A stretch of DNA of 46,769 nt. It comes from an uncultured Lachnospiraceae bacterium (GTDB lineage Bacteria > Bacillota > Clostridia > Lachnospirales > Lachnospiraceae). The stretch spans positions 1-46,769 of the forward strand of contig ONQW01000003.1 in assembly GCA_900320025.1 (NCBI GenBank), read 5' to 3'. The translations under genes and the position numbers were made by a program. Positions 28,660 to 34,948 of the stretch are shown one piece after another. The notes under the pieces are model-generated. The model worked only from the letters and a program-made list of their open reading frames with translations, had not been told where the DNA came from and searched no databases. Every line of letters begins with the position of its first letter. Within the stretch, counting starts at the first letter, position 1.

Positions 28660-29600
28660 TCGTGCTGACCATACTTGGCGTGATTGGCAAAATTTTACTC
28701 TGTGCATTGTTTCTAATTCTGGCATTTCTTCTGCTTCTTCTGTTTGTGCCCGTCTGCTACCGGGCGGAGGGACACGTTGATGATCCCTCACCACATGAGG
28801 AACCGGAGATGGAGCAGGCACTGTCGAGGGAGAATACGGCTGCGTCCTTTCATTTTTCCTGGCTGTTTTCTTTCGTCCGGGGAGGCATTTCCTGGCCGGA
28901 TAAACCAGAGTTTCAAGTCTATGTGCTTGGTTTCCGCGTCTTTCCGGGGAACAGGGACAGTGCGTCCCGAAAGGCGAATGTCAGAAAAAAAAGAAAAGGA
29001 AAGGCTCCATCTCCGGCAGGAGAGGATACAGTGAACGGTGGAAAGCAGTCTGCCACTGCAGATACAGATCATTTGGGAAAAACGGAGCTACAGACCGGCT
29101 CAGGAGCAGGAACACGGAAAACAAACGCGAAAGAACCGGAAGGCTTCTCTGAAACGGATGGAAAACGGGCAGGTGGCGCGAATCGATTGAGCCTGAAATT
29201 TATCTGTGCTAAAATCAAAAAAGCCTCATACAAAGTGCGGCGTTTTGCCATAATTCTACGAAGTGAAAATACGGAGAGAGCTGTTCACAAAACTGCGCAT
29301 CATGTGGCAAAAATTGTCAGACGGCTTATGCCCAGACATTTCTATATCACCGGCACCGCTGGGCTGGGCGATCCGGAGCGGGCCGGTATTTTGCTCGCAG
29401 TACTTGGCATGATGTATCCGATCACAGGAAACTGCGTACAGATTCGGCCTGAGTTTATGGCATATCAGATGGATCTGCACGGGGAGGCAAAGGGCAGAAT
29501 CTGTCTGATCTCCATTGTGGCAGCGGCTGTCTCTCTGCTGGCTGACAAAAGTGTGCGGGTGACCTTGCGAAGACTGAAGGAGATAAAAAAGCATGGCTGA
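28656..29600 (+). CDS. DUF2953 domain protein
   Basis: 314 residues: one strongly hydrophobic N-terminal segment (residues ~2-30, VLTILGVIGKILLCALFLILAFLLLLLFVPVCYRAEG), a region FHFSWLFSFVRGGISWPDKPEFQVYVLGFRVF typical of DUF2953, a Lys/Ser/Gly-rich low-complexity linker (about residues 105-180), and a C-terminal block with HFYITGTAGLGDPERAGILLAVLGMMYPI. The family is often next to ytfJ in spore-forming Firmicutes; its function is unknown. It overlaps both neighbours. Confidence 0.82.
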   Translation: MIVLTILGVIGKILLCALFLILAFLLLLLFVPVCYRAEGHVDDPSPHEEPEMEQALSRENTAASFHFSWLFSFVRGGISWPDKPEFQVYVLGFRVFPGNRDSASRKANVRKKRKGKAPSPAGEDTVNGGKQSATADTDHLGKTELQTGSGAGTRKTNAKEPEGFSETDGKRAGGANRLSLKFICAKIKKASYKVRRFAIILRSENTERAVHKTAHHVAKIVRRLMPRHFYITGTAGLGDPERAGILLAVLGMMYPITGNCVQIRPEFMAYQMDLHGEAKGRICLISIVAAAVSLLADKSVRVTLRRLKEIKKHG

Positions 29601-30030
29601 TCATGTAAATAACTTTCAAAGGGTGATGCAGTCTCTGCTCGACGGAGCGGGTACAACGATCTCTTCCAAAACTGTCGTGGGGGAACCGGTTATCGTTGGC
29701 GATACCACGATTATTCCGCTTTCAGATGTGACCATCGGATGTGCGGCAGGAGCCAATAATGCAGACCGTAAGGACAGTGGAAGCGGCGGATTTGCAGCGA
29801 AGCTTTCTCCCAGTGCAGTATTGATTATCCGCGGAGGAACGGTAAAGGTTGTCAACATCAAGAACCAGGATGCAGTGACAAAACTTGTTGATATGGTCCC
29901 GGACATTGTGGACCGTTTTACTTCCAGAAAGCCAGATATGATGGATGGGGAAGAGGCTGTGGAATACGCCTTTCCTCACAGGAAAAAAGAAGAGAAGAAA
30001 CAGGCGGAACAGGATTCGGAGCGGCCGTGA
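29593..30030 (+). CDS. ytfJ: YtfJ/GerW family sporulation-associated protein
   Basis: 145 residues. Typical motifs: TTISSKTVVGEPVIVGDTTIIPLSDVTIGCAAG and the Gly-rich GSGGFAAKLSPSAVLIIRGGTVKVVNI. YtfJ/GerW is tied to spore germination in Bacillus, but the family also occurs in clostridia not known to sporulate. The charged tail (RKKEEKKQAEQDSERP) is variable. Its start overlaps the DUF2953 gene by 8 nt. Confidence 0.9.
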   Translation: MADHVNNFQRVMQSLLDGAGTTISSKTVVGEPVIVGDTTIIPLSDVTIGCAAGANNADRKDSGSGGFAAKLSPSAVLIIRGGTVKVVNIKNQDAVTKLVDMVPDIVDRFTSRKPDMMDGEEAVEYAFPHRKKEEKKQAEQDSERP

Positions 30031-30069
30031 AGAGGGGAGGCAGCTTAGTCCACTTGTCTGAAATTTTCC

Positions 30070-30098
30070 TTGCAAAGTGATTTTGACTTTGTTATAGT
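30070..30098 (+). promoter_or_regulatory. rpmB promoter
   Basis: TTGCAA (30070-30075), a 17-bp spacer and TATAGT (30093-30098), placed about 40 nt before the rpmB ribosome-binding site. Confidence 0.65.
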
Positions 30099-30144
30099 AT
30101 GACTGTTGTGTTCGAAATAATCTCTGATGTCAGGAGGTGTTAAA

Positions 30145-30330
30145 ATGGCTAAGTGCGATATCTGTGGAAAAGGCGCTCACTTTGGCAACAACGTCAGCCA
30201 TTCACATAGAAGATCAAACCGTATCTGGAATTCCAATGTCAAGACTGTTTCCGTGAAGGTCGACGGCGGCACCAGAAAAATGCATGTATGCACTGCATGC
30301 CTGCGTTCCGGTAAAGTCGAACGTGCCTGA
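30145..30330 (+). CDS. rpmB: Ribosomal protein bL28
   Basis: A 61-residue large-subunit ribosomal protein. It begins MAKCDICGKGAHFGNNVSHSHRRSNR and ends CTACLRSGKVERA; the CxxC pairs (CDIC and CTAC) form the zinc ribbon of the zinc-binding (C+) form of L28. ATG 30145 follows AGGAGGTG by about 6 nt. A single-gene unit with its own promoter and terminator. Confidence 0.97.
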   Translation: MAKCDICGKGAHFGNNVSHSHRRSNRIWNSNVKTVSVKVDGGTRKMHVCTACLRSGKVERA

Positions 30331-30352
30331 ATCACTGTTGCATCGTACCTGT

Positions 30353-30391
30353 ATGGCGGATCGAGGATTCTTCGGTCCGCCATTTCTTTTT
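30353..30391 (+). terminator. Intrinsic terminator after rpmB
   Basis: ATGGCGGA (30353-30360) pairs with TCCGCCAT (30376-30383), with inner CGA/TCG pairing, followed by TTTCTTTTT. Classical Rho-independent terminator. Confidence 0.88.
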
Positions 30392-30405
30392 GTGCTGAAA
30401 GCGCG

Positions 30406-30411
30406 TATAAT
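30406..30411 (+). promoter_or_regulatory. Candidate -10 for the Asp23-yloV unit
   Basis: Perfect TATAAT between the rpmB terminator and the next gene; no good -35 at 16-18 bp. Inferred from position. Confidence 0.35.
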
Positions 30412-30501
30412 TTTTCTGAGAATCGGATCAGAGAAGAGAAAGTGGATGGTTCTGCCGTTCTGAGAATATCTTGAAATTGACCATGCAGCAGGAGGTTATC
30501 T

Positions 30502-30861
30502 ATGAAGTCATCTTCCATGAATACCCATATGGGAAGCATATCCATTGATAACGAAGTAATTGCCCAGTATGCCGGGACGGTTGCTACGGAATGCTTTGGA
30601 ATAGTGGGAATGGCAGCTGTGATGAAGGGTGGACTTGTGAATCTGCTGAAACGGGATTCCATGACCAAAGGCATCGCGGTGACGCTCACTCCGAACAATA
30701 AACTGGATATTGATTTTCATGTCATCGTCTCTTATGGTGTCAATATTCCTACGGTTGCTGAGAATCTGATCAGTAATGTCCGTTATCGGGTAGAGGAGTT
30801 TACCGGACTGGAAATTGACAAGATCAATATTTATGTCGAAGGCGTCAAAGTCATCGATTAA
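30502..30861 (+). CDS. Asp23/Gls24 family protein (YloU-like)
   Basis: 119 residues. Core pattern GSISIDNEVIAQYAGTVATECFGIVGMA and LDIDFHVIVSYGVNIPTVAENLISNVRYRVEEFTGLEIDKINIYVEGV matches the Asp23 family, small envelope-stress or envelope-associated proteins. Position between rpmB and yloV is the standard Firmicutes order. The ribosome-binding site is AGGAGG. Confidence 0.92.
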   Translation: MKSSSMNTHMGSISIDNEVIAQYAGTVATECFGIVGMAAVMKGGLVNLLKRDSMTKGIAVTLTPNNKLDIDFHVIVSYGVNIPTVAENLISNVRYRVEEFTGLEIDKINIYVEGVKVID

Positions 30862-30893
30862 GGATAAATCTAGAATTTCAGGAGGAAATGAGA

Positions 30894-32612
30894 TTGAGCA
30901 CCAATTCGATTGACGCTAAGATGCTTTCTGCGATGTTCTTAGCCGGAGCATATAATCTGAAATCCAACAAGGAATGGATCAATGAGCTGAATGTGTTTCC
31001 GGTACCGGATGGAGATACCGGGACGAATATGACGATGACCATCACCTCTGCTGTCCGTGAAGTCGCCGGCCTTGGAGATTCGTTTGACATGATGACGATC
31101 TGTAAGGCTATTTCTTCCGGATCGCTGCGCGGAGCGAGAGGAAATTCCGGTGTGATTCTGTCACAGCTGCTGCGCGGTTTCTGCAAAGGTATTCGGGAAT
31201 ATTCCAACCCGGACATCCCGATCATTGCTGACGCGATGGACAAGGGCGTGGAGACGGCGTACAAGGCTGTGATGAAGCCGAAAGAGGGAACGATTCTCAC
31301 CGTTGCCAAGGGACTGGCGCAGAAGGGCCGCGAGCTGGCTGACGGCGGAGAGACGGATCTGGATCATTTTCTTGACGAAGTGATCAAATATGGAGATGAG
31401 GTACTGGCCTCCACCCCGGAGCTTCTCCTGGTGTTAAAGCAGGCGGGTGTTGTAGATTCCGGCGGACAGGGACTGATGCAGGTTCTGAAGGGCGCGCAGG
31501 AGGGGCTGCGCGGCAGGCAGGTAGACCCGGCTATGGTGCTGGAGGAAGAAGAGCCGGCGGAAGAGGAAGAGAAGGCGCCTGAAAGGGATCAGGATACAGA
31601 GATCAGGAAAGAGCTGAAATATGGCTACAGCACTGATTTTGTGATCCTGCAGGATAAGACCATGAAGCTCTGGAATCCCAAGACAGAGAAGGATTTCAAG
31701 GCATTTCTGGGTTCTATTGGCGACTCGATTCTCTGTATCAGCAGCGAGGATTCTGTCCGTGTCCATGTCAATACAAACGATCCAGGCCTCGCGGTGGAGA
31801 AGGCCCTGATGTATGGCGAGCTGAAGAACATTCAGATTGCCAATATGCGGATTGGCGAGAAAGAGGGACCGGTCACAGCAGAGGAAACAAAGGCAGACTC
31901 CTCAGATGGAGCGGCTTCTGTGCAGGCGGAGCCTGATCCGAAGCAGAGAAAAGAAGTGGCGTTTATCGCTGTGTGCGCTGGAAGCGGGCTGGAGGAAATT
32001 TTCCGCGGACTCGGTGTCGATTATATTATTTCCGGCGGCCAGACCATGAACCCTTCCACGGAGGATGTGTTGAAGGCGGTCAATTCTGTCAATGCTGACA
32101 CGGTATTTGTTCTTCCGAATAACAAGAACATCATCATGGCAGCCAATCAGGCGGCGGCCATGGCAGAGGATAAGAAGGTCATTGTCATCCCGACCAAGAC
32201 GGTTCCACAGGGAATTGCGGCGGTGATCAACTATATGCCGGAAGTCGGGGTCGATGCAAACCGCGAGAATATGATGCAGGAGATCGGGAAGGTGGCCAGT
32301 GCGGAAGTTACCTATGCGGTCAGGGATACAACACTGGATAATGTAACGATCCATGAGGGCGATATCATGGGCATCGGAGACAATGGTATTCTTGCGGTTG
32401 GCCGGGACCGGGACGAGACAACGCTCGAGACGCTTCGAAAGATGGTGAATGACAGCACTTCTCTCATCAGCATTTACTACGGGGCGGATATCTCGGAGGA
32501 TGACGCAGGAAAGTTTGAGAATATGGTCAGGCAGAACTTCCCTGCGTGCGATGTAGAGCTCCAGTCCGGAAATCAGCCGATCTACTATTACATTCTCTCT
32601 GCGGAGGAGTGA
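30894..32612 (+). CDS. yloV: DAK2-domain fatty-acid kinase-like protein (YloV / FakA)
   Basis: A 572-residue protein. The N-terminal DAK2 domain has the Mg-ATP motif FPVPDGDTGTNM and SGSLRGARGNSGVILSQLLRG; an acidic linker lies near residues 215-235; the C-terminal half carries the YloV-type domain ending near IYYGADI. In Staphylococcus the homologue FakA phosphorylates fatty acids held by FakB (DegV family). TTG 30894 is preferred because AGGAGG (30880-30885) is 8 nt away; ATG 30888 would be only 2 nt away. A FakB-like gene (degV) lies 4.5 kb downstream. Confidence 0.93.
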   Translation: MSTNSIDAKMLSAMFLAGAYNLKSNKEWINELNVFPVPDGDTGTNMTMTITSAVREVAGLGDSFDMMTICKAISSGSLRGARGNSGVILSQLLRGFCKGIREYSNPDIPIIADAMDKGVETAYKAVMKPKEGTILTVAKGLAQKGRELADGGETDLDHFLDEVIKYGDEVLASTPELLLVLKQAGVVDSGGQGLMQVLKGAQEGLRGRQVDPAMVLEEEEPAEEEEKAPERDQDTEIRKELKYGYSTDFVILQDKTMKLWNPKTEKDFKAFLGSIGDSILCISSEDSVRVHVNTNDPGLAVEKALMYGELKNIQIANMRIGEKEGPVTAEETKADSSDGAASVQAEPDPKQRKEVAFIAVCAGSGLEEIFRGLGVDYIISGGQTMNPSTEDVLKAVNSVNADTVFVLPNNKNIIMAANQAAAMAEDKKVIVIPTKTVPQGIAAVINYMPEVGVDANRENMMQEIGKVASAEVTYAVRDTTLDNVTIHEGDIMGIGDNGILAVGRDRDETTLETLRKMVNDSTSLISIYYGADISEDDAGKFENMVRQNFPACDVELQSGNQPIYYYILSAEE

Positions 32613-32689
32613 TCGTTGGTGCACCGCATAGTGCAATGGAAATATCCCGGATATAGCTGCTGCTAGTCTGGCAGCGAAGGTGAAGAAGA

Positions 32690-32725
32690 GCACCCGGATA
32701 CAAAATGTTGTATCCGGGTGCTTTT
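32690..32725 (+). terminator. Intrinsic terminator after yloV
   Basis: A perfect 14-bp stem (32690-32703 with 32708-32721), a 4-nt loop and TTTT. It marks the end of the core rpmB-yloV block and the left edge of the accessory patch. Confidence 0.9.
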
Positions 32726-32813
32726 ATCTATACAGAATATGTCCTCGTTTCCAGGACCTTACAGAGAAAGCGCAAGAACATAATGACGCATAGAAAGTTC
32801 CTGTCATTCGGAT

Positions 32814-33104
32814 TCACAACTCCGCATCCGGGTAGTTGATCCGAAGAATGTTGATCCTGTGATAGCGGGGAACTTCGTGGAAGAAGATTTCCACCGGTCC
32901 GATTGTGGTCACCCAGACCTGCTCCGCCAGAGATGGCATGGGCAGCGGCTTTGCGTCTTTCAGAAGCGCAGCGCTGTCGTACAGAATGCTGGATGCTTTT
33001 CGAAATAACTCATTCTGCTGGTCTTTTCCGGTTTGATGGGACAGAAGCAGCAGATCATAGAGCGAATTTTCGGCACTGCCGGTGAGATAAACTATTTTTC
33101 CCAT
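32814..33104 (-). CDS. Small protein, possible RelE/ParE-like toxin
   Basis: 96 residues, helical first half (ENSLYDLLLLSHQTGKDQQNELFRKASSILYDSAALL) then a beta-rich end (VWVTTIGPVEIFFHEV, RINILRINY). The ending resembles the final strands of RelE/ParE toxins, but I see no certain catalytic motif. ATG 33104 is chosen because GGAGGT (33114-33119) lies 9 nt away; ATG 33113 touches that site. It overlaps the preceding small gene by 13 nt. Toxin identity is a guess from size, fold pattern and pairing. Confidence 0.6.
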   Translation of the reverse strand: MGKIVYLTGSAENSLYDLLLLSHQTGKDQQNELFRKASSILYDSAALLKDAKPLPMPSLAEQVWVTTIGPVEIFFHEVPRYHRINILRINYPDAEL

Positions 33105-33271
33105 GCTGCGCATACCTCCATCAGATCGTTCAGAATACTGTCAAGAGGGCGCATGGTTCCGAAGTGTTCCTGCTCCAGTTCCTTCCGAAGCATCTCCATC
33201 GCCGCCTCCGGGCCAATCTGTCCGGTGCGGCTGCGGTAAGGAAAATCGCTGCAGTAAGCTGTTTGGGTCAT
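33092..33271 (-). CDS. Very small protein, possible antitoxin partner
   Basis: 59 residues: MTQTAYCSDFPYRSRTG, then a helical charged stretch (PEAAMEMLRKELEQEHFG) and RPLDSILNDLMEVCAAWEK. Not a recognised antitoxin; no clear DNA-binding motif. ATG 33271 has a strong GGAGGGAGG site. Its 3' end holds the ribosome-binding site of the 96-residue gene, so translation of the two is coupled. Confidence 0.6.
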   Translation of the reverse strand: MTQTAYCSDFPYRSRTGQIGPEAAMEMLRKELEQEHFGTMRPLDSILNDLMEVCAAWEK

Positions 33272-33354
33272 GATGGTTCCTCCCTCCTGATCCATCCGGA
33301 TCAATATAATGAATGTATTGTGCATGATATAGCCGCAGAAAACGGGAAGATCTA

Positions 33355-33380
33355 CGATACGGATGGAAATGACCGTATCG
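33355..33380. repeat. 8-bp perfect inverted repeat downstream of the recombinase
   Basis: CGATACGG (33355-33362) and CCGTATCG (33373-33380), 10 nt apart. It could be a hairpin ending the recombinase transcript (on the - strand a weak T-rich stretch follows) or a recombinase core site. Neither is proven. Confidence 0.35.
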
Positions 33381-33433
33381 GGAAAAGCAGAATTCCGCCG
33401 GTGCGGTTAGAAATGTGTACGCAAAATATGTCC

Positions 33434-34402
33434 TTATGCGTCATGAATACGATTCCGCTCCATCTCGTCCATTGCCTTTCTCTTTGTATCCATCGTGGTA
33501 TGCACATAAAGCCGCATTGTTACGGTTGGATCCGCATGGCCGAGCAGCTCGCTCACCGTCCGCGCATCTGTGGCATGAATACATCTTGTGGCGAAACTGT
33601 GCCGCAGGGAATGAATATTAATTGGAGAAATCTCTTCTCTGTCCAGAAATTCCCGGAACGTTCTCTGGTAACTTCGCGGCTGAACAAACCGATCGGATCT
33701 GCCGTTTAAAAAGAAGCAGGAGCTGTCCGCTGCCAGACCGCGCATGCCCCGAAGATCCTTTTCCATATGCGCAGGAATTGGAATCTGCCGGTTGGAAGAA
33801 CTGGATTTCGGAAGTCCGATTACCCACCGGCTGCGAATTGCGCCATCCGGTGCGATGACTTCTTCCCGCTTGACAGTATGGCGCACGTTCAGGAGATGAT
33901 TATCAAAGTCGAAGTCCTCCCAGCGCAGCGCACATAGCTCACCGAGCCGAAGTCCCATGTCAAGACAGAGCAAAATGCCATACAAGCGCGGATCCTGACA
34001 GCCGGAGAGCGCCCGTTCAATCTGCCGGGCATCCTCCGGCGGAAGGCAGCGCCCCATTCTGCCGGAGCTTGATGGGATGCGGTAACGCAGTCTGATCTGC
34101 GGCATAAGGTTCTGATCCTCTCCAAATGTCAAAATCATTTTAAGAATTGTGCGGATCTGGGAAACGGTAGATGGAGATAAAGGCTTTCCATGATAGGATG
34201 GATCCCGCAGCAAATGGTCGAGAAATGCCCGCAGATCATCGCTTGTGAGGTTTACCGCCGGAATATTTCCAACCCCTGGAAGAATGTAATTTTGTACAAC
34301 AAGATCATACTGCAGGATAGACGAACTCCGTACGGAGCTGCGCACTTCCTCCAGCCACTTCTGGCAGACATCGCTGACGGTGATTGTTCTTTTCTGACTC
34401 AT
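33434..34402 (-). CDS. Tyrosine recombinase / phage-type integrase
   Basis: 322 residues. An N-terminal SAM-like core-binding domain (SDVCQKWLEEVRSSVRSSSILQYDLVV...) precedes a catalytic domain with all six usual residues: R152 (GLRLGE), K199, H264 and R267 (HSLRHSFATR), H289 (LLGHAD) and nucleophile Y299 (RLYVHTT). It breaks and rejoins DNA through a 3'-phosphotyrosine link. ATG 34402 has AGGAG at 8 nt; a GTG seven codons upstream is less likely. It sits between yloV and recG, normally neighbours. No excisionase, relaxase or phage gene is nearby. Confidence 0.93.
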   Translation of the reverse strand: MSQKRTITVSDVCQKWLEEVRSSVRSSSILQYDLVVQNYILPGVGNIPAVNLTSDDLRAFLDHLLRDPSYHGKPLSPSTVSQIRTILKMILTFGEDQNLMPQIRLRYRIPSSSGRMGRCLPPEDARQIERALSGCQDPRLYGILLCLDMGLRLGELCALRWEDFDFDNHLLNVRHTVKREEVIAPDGAIRSRWVIGLPKSSSSNRQIPIPAHMEKDLRGMRGLAADSSCFFLNGRSDRFVQPRSYQRTFREFLDREEISPINIHSLRHSFATRCIHATDARTVSELLGHADPTVTMRLYVHTTMDTKRKAMDEMERNRIHDA

Positions 34403-34737
34403 AGCGGTTCTCCTCTCACGCACTACAGCTTGTTGCCCGGATGGAAACAGGCCTGATGTTCCAGGAAAACGGCTATGCTATTGTCATTGCCTAAAAATCT
34501 ATGCGGATATTCGGCTAATTCTGCGAAAATGCGAAACTAATCAGTAAATTGATGCAAATATGTAGAAATGCACTGTGATCAGTGCTATGATCAATTCACC
34601 TTTCGTGCTGCATTCTTTCGCACCGAAGCTTTTCCATAATTGTATAAAACGATTTTTCGTCAAAGGACATATTTTGCGGTCTTTAGACAGATGTCATGGA
34701 CCGTTTCTGCTGCTTCTCTTTTCCCGGATGCTGTATT

Positions 34738-34766
34738 ATTGTCTGAAATCAGATCGCTGCTGTCAA
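34738..34766 (-). promoter_or_regulatory. Candidate recombinase promoter
   Basis: On the - strand: perfect -35 TTGACA (34761-34766), a 17-bp spacer and -10 GACAAT (34738-34743, 4 of 6). It faces the recombinase gene, about 330 nt away, and its -35 lies inside the 22-bp palindrome. Confidence 0.45.
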
Positions 34767-34777
34767 TTGACAGCAGC
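34756..34777. repeat. Perfect 22-bp palindrome (candidate operator)
   Basis: GCTGCTGTCAA (34756-34766) is followed directly by its exact reverse complement (34767-34777), without a loop. Such gapless palindromes are typical of dimeric repressor sites. It overlaps the -35 of the - strand promoter. Confidence 0.55.
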
Positions 34778-34820
34778 CGCCCGTTGTTGAAGTTTGTGCT
34801 CTGATAAAGGGATAACAGTC

Positions 34821-34863
34821 GCGGACAAGCAGATGAAGAGCTTGCCGCGTTTCTTGCTTTTTA
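34821..34863 (+). terminator. Terminator-like hairpin before recG
   Basis: GCGG-a-CAAGC (34821-34830) pairs with GCTTGCCGC (34840-34848), one bulge, followed by a T-rich stretch ending CTTTTTA (34849-34864). It would stop + strand transcription coming from the accessory patch. Confidence 0.55.
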
Positions 34864-34866
34864 CCC

Positions 34867-34894
34867 TTGTCTCCACTGATTCCTGTGATAAAAT
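34867..34894 (+). promoter_or_regulatory. Candidate recG promoter
   Basis: TTGTCT (34867-34872), a 16-bp spacer and TAAAAT (34889-34894), about 50 nt before the preferred recG start. Confidence 0.45.
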
Positions 34895-34948
34895 AGAAAT
34901 CGAACATATGTGCGAACGGGTTTGAAGGAGTCAGAAGGAGAATTTGAG

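Larger units (their letters stand above)
34403..34948. other. AT-rich intergenic region between the recombinase and recG
   Basis: 546 nt, clearly richer in A+T than the flanks. It contains a hairpin GCACTG/CAGTGC (34570-34585), two TGATCA sites (34576 and 34588), a 22-bp palindrome, a - strand promoter, a + strand terminator and a recG promoter, listed separately. I see no convincing gene. Confidence 0.6.

Noticed and set aside
33281..33430. A + strand stretch reading IYDTDGNDRIGKSRIPP that looks protein-like.
   Set aside because: It is part of a frame that runs antisense into the recombinase, with no start signal; the region is better read as intergenic DNA with an inverted repeat.
34575..34790. 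A 71-codon + strand open frame in the AT-rich region, followed by a terminator.
   Set aside because: No ribosome-binding site, unusual Cys/Leu/Arg composition, no family resemblance.
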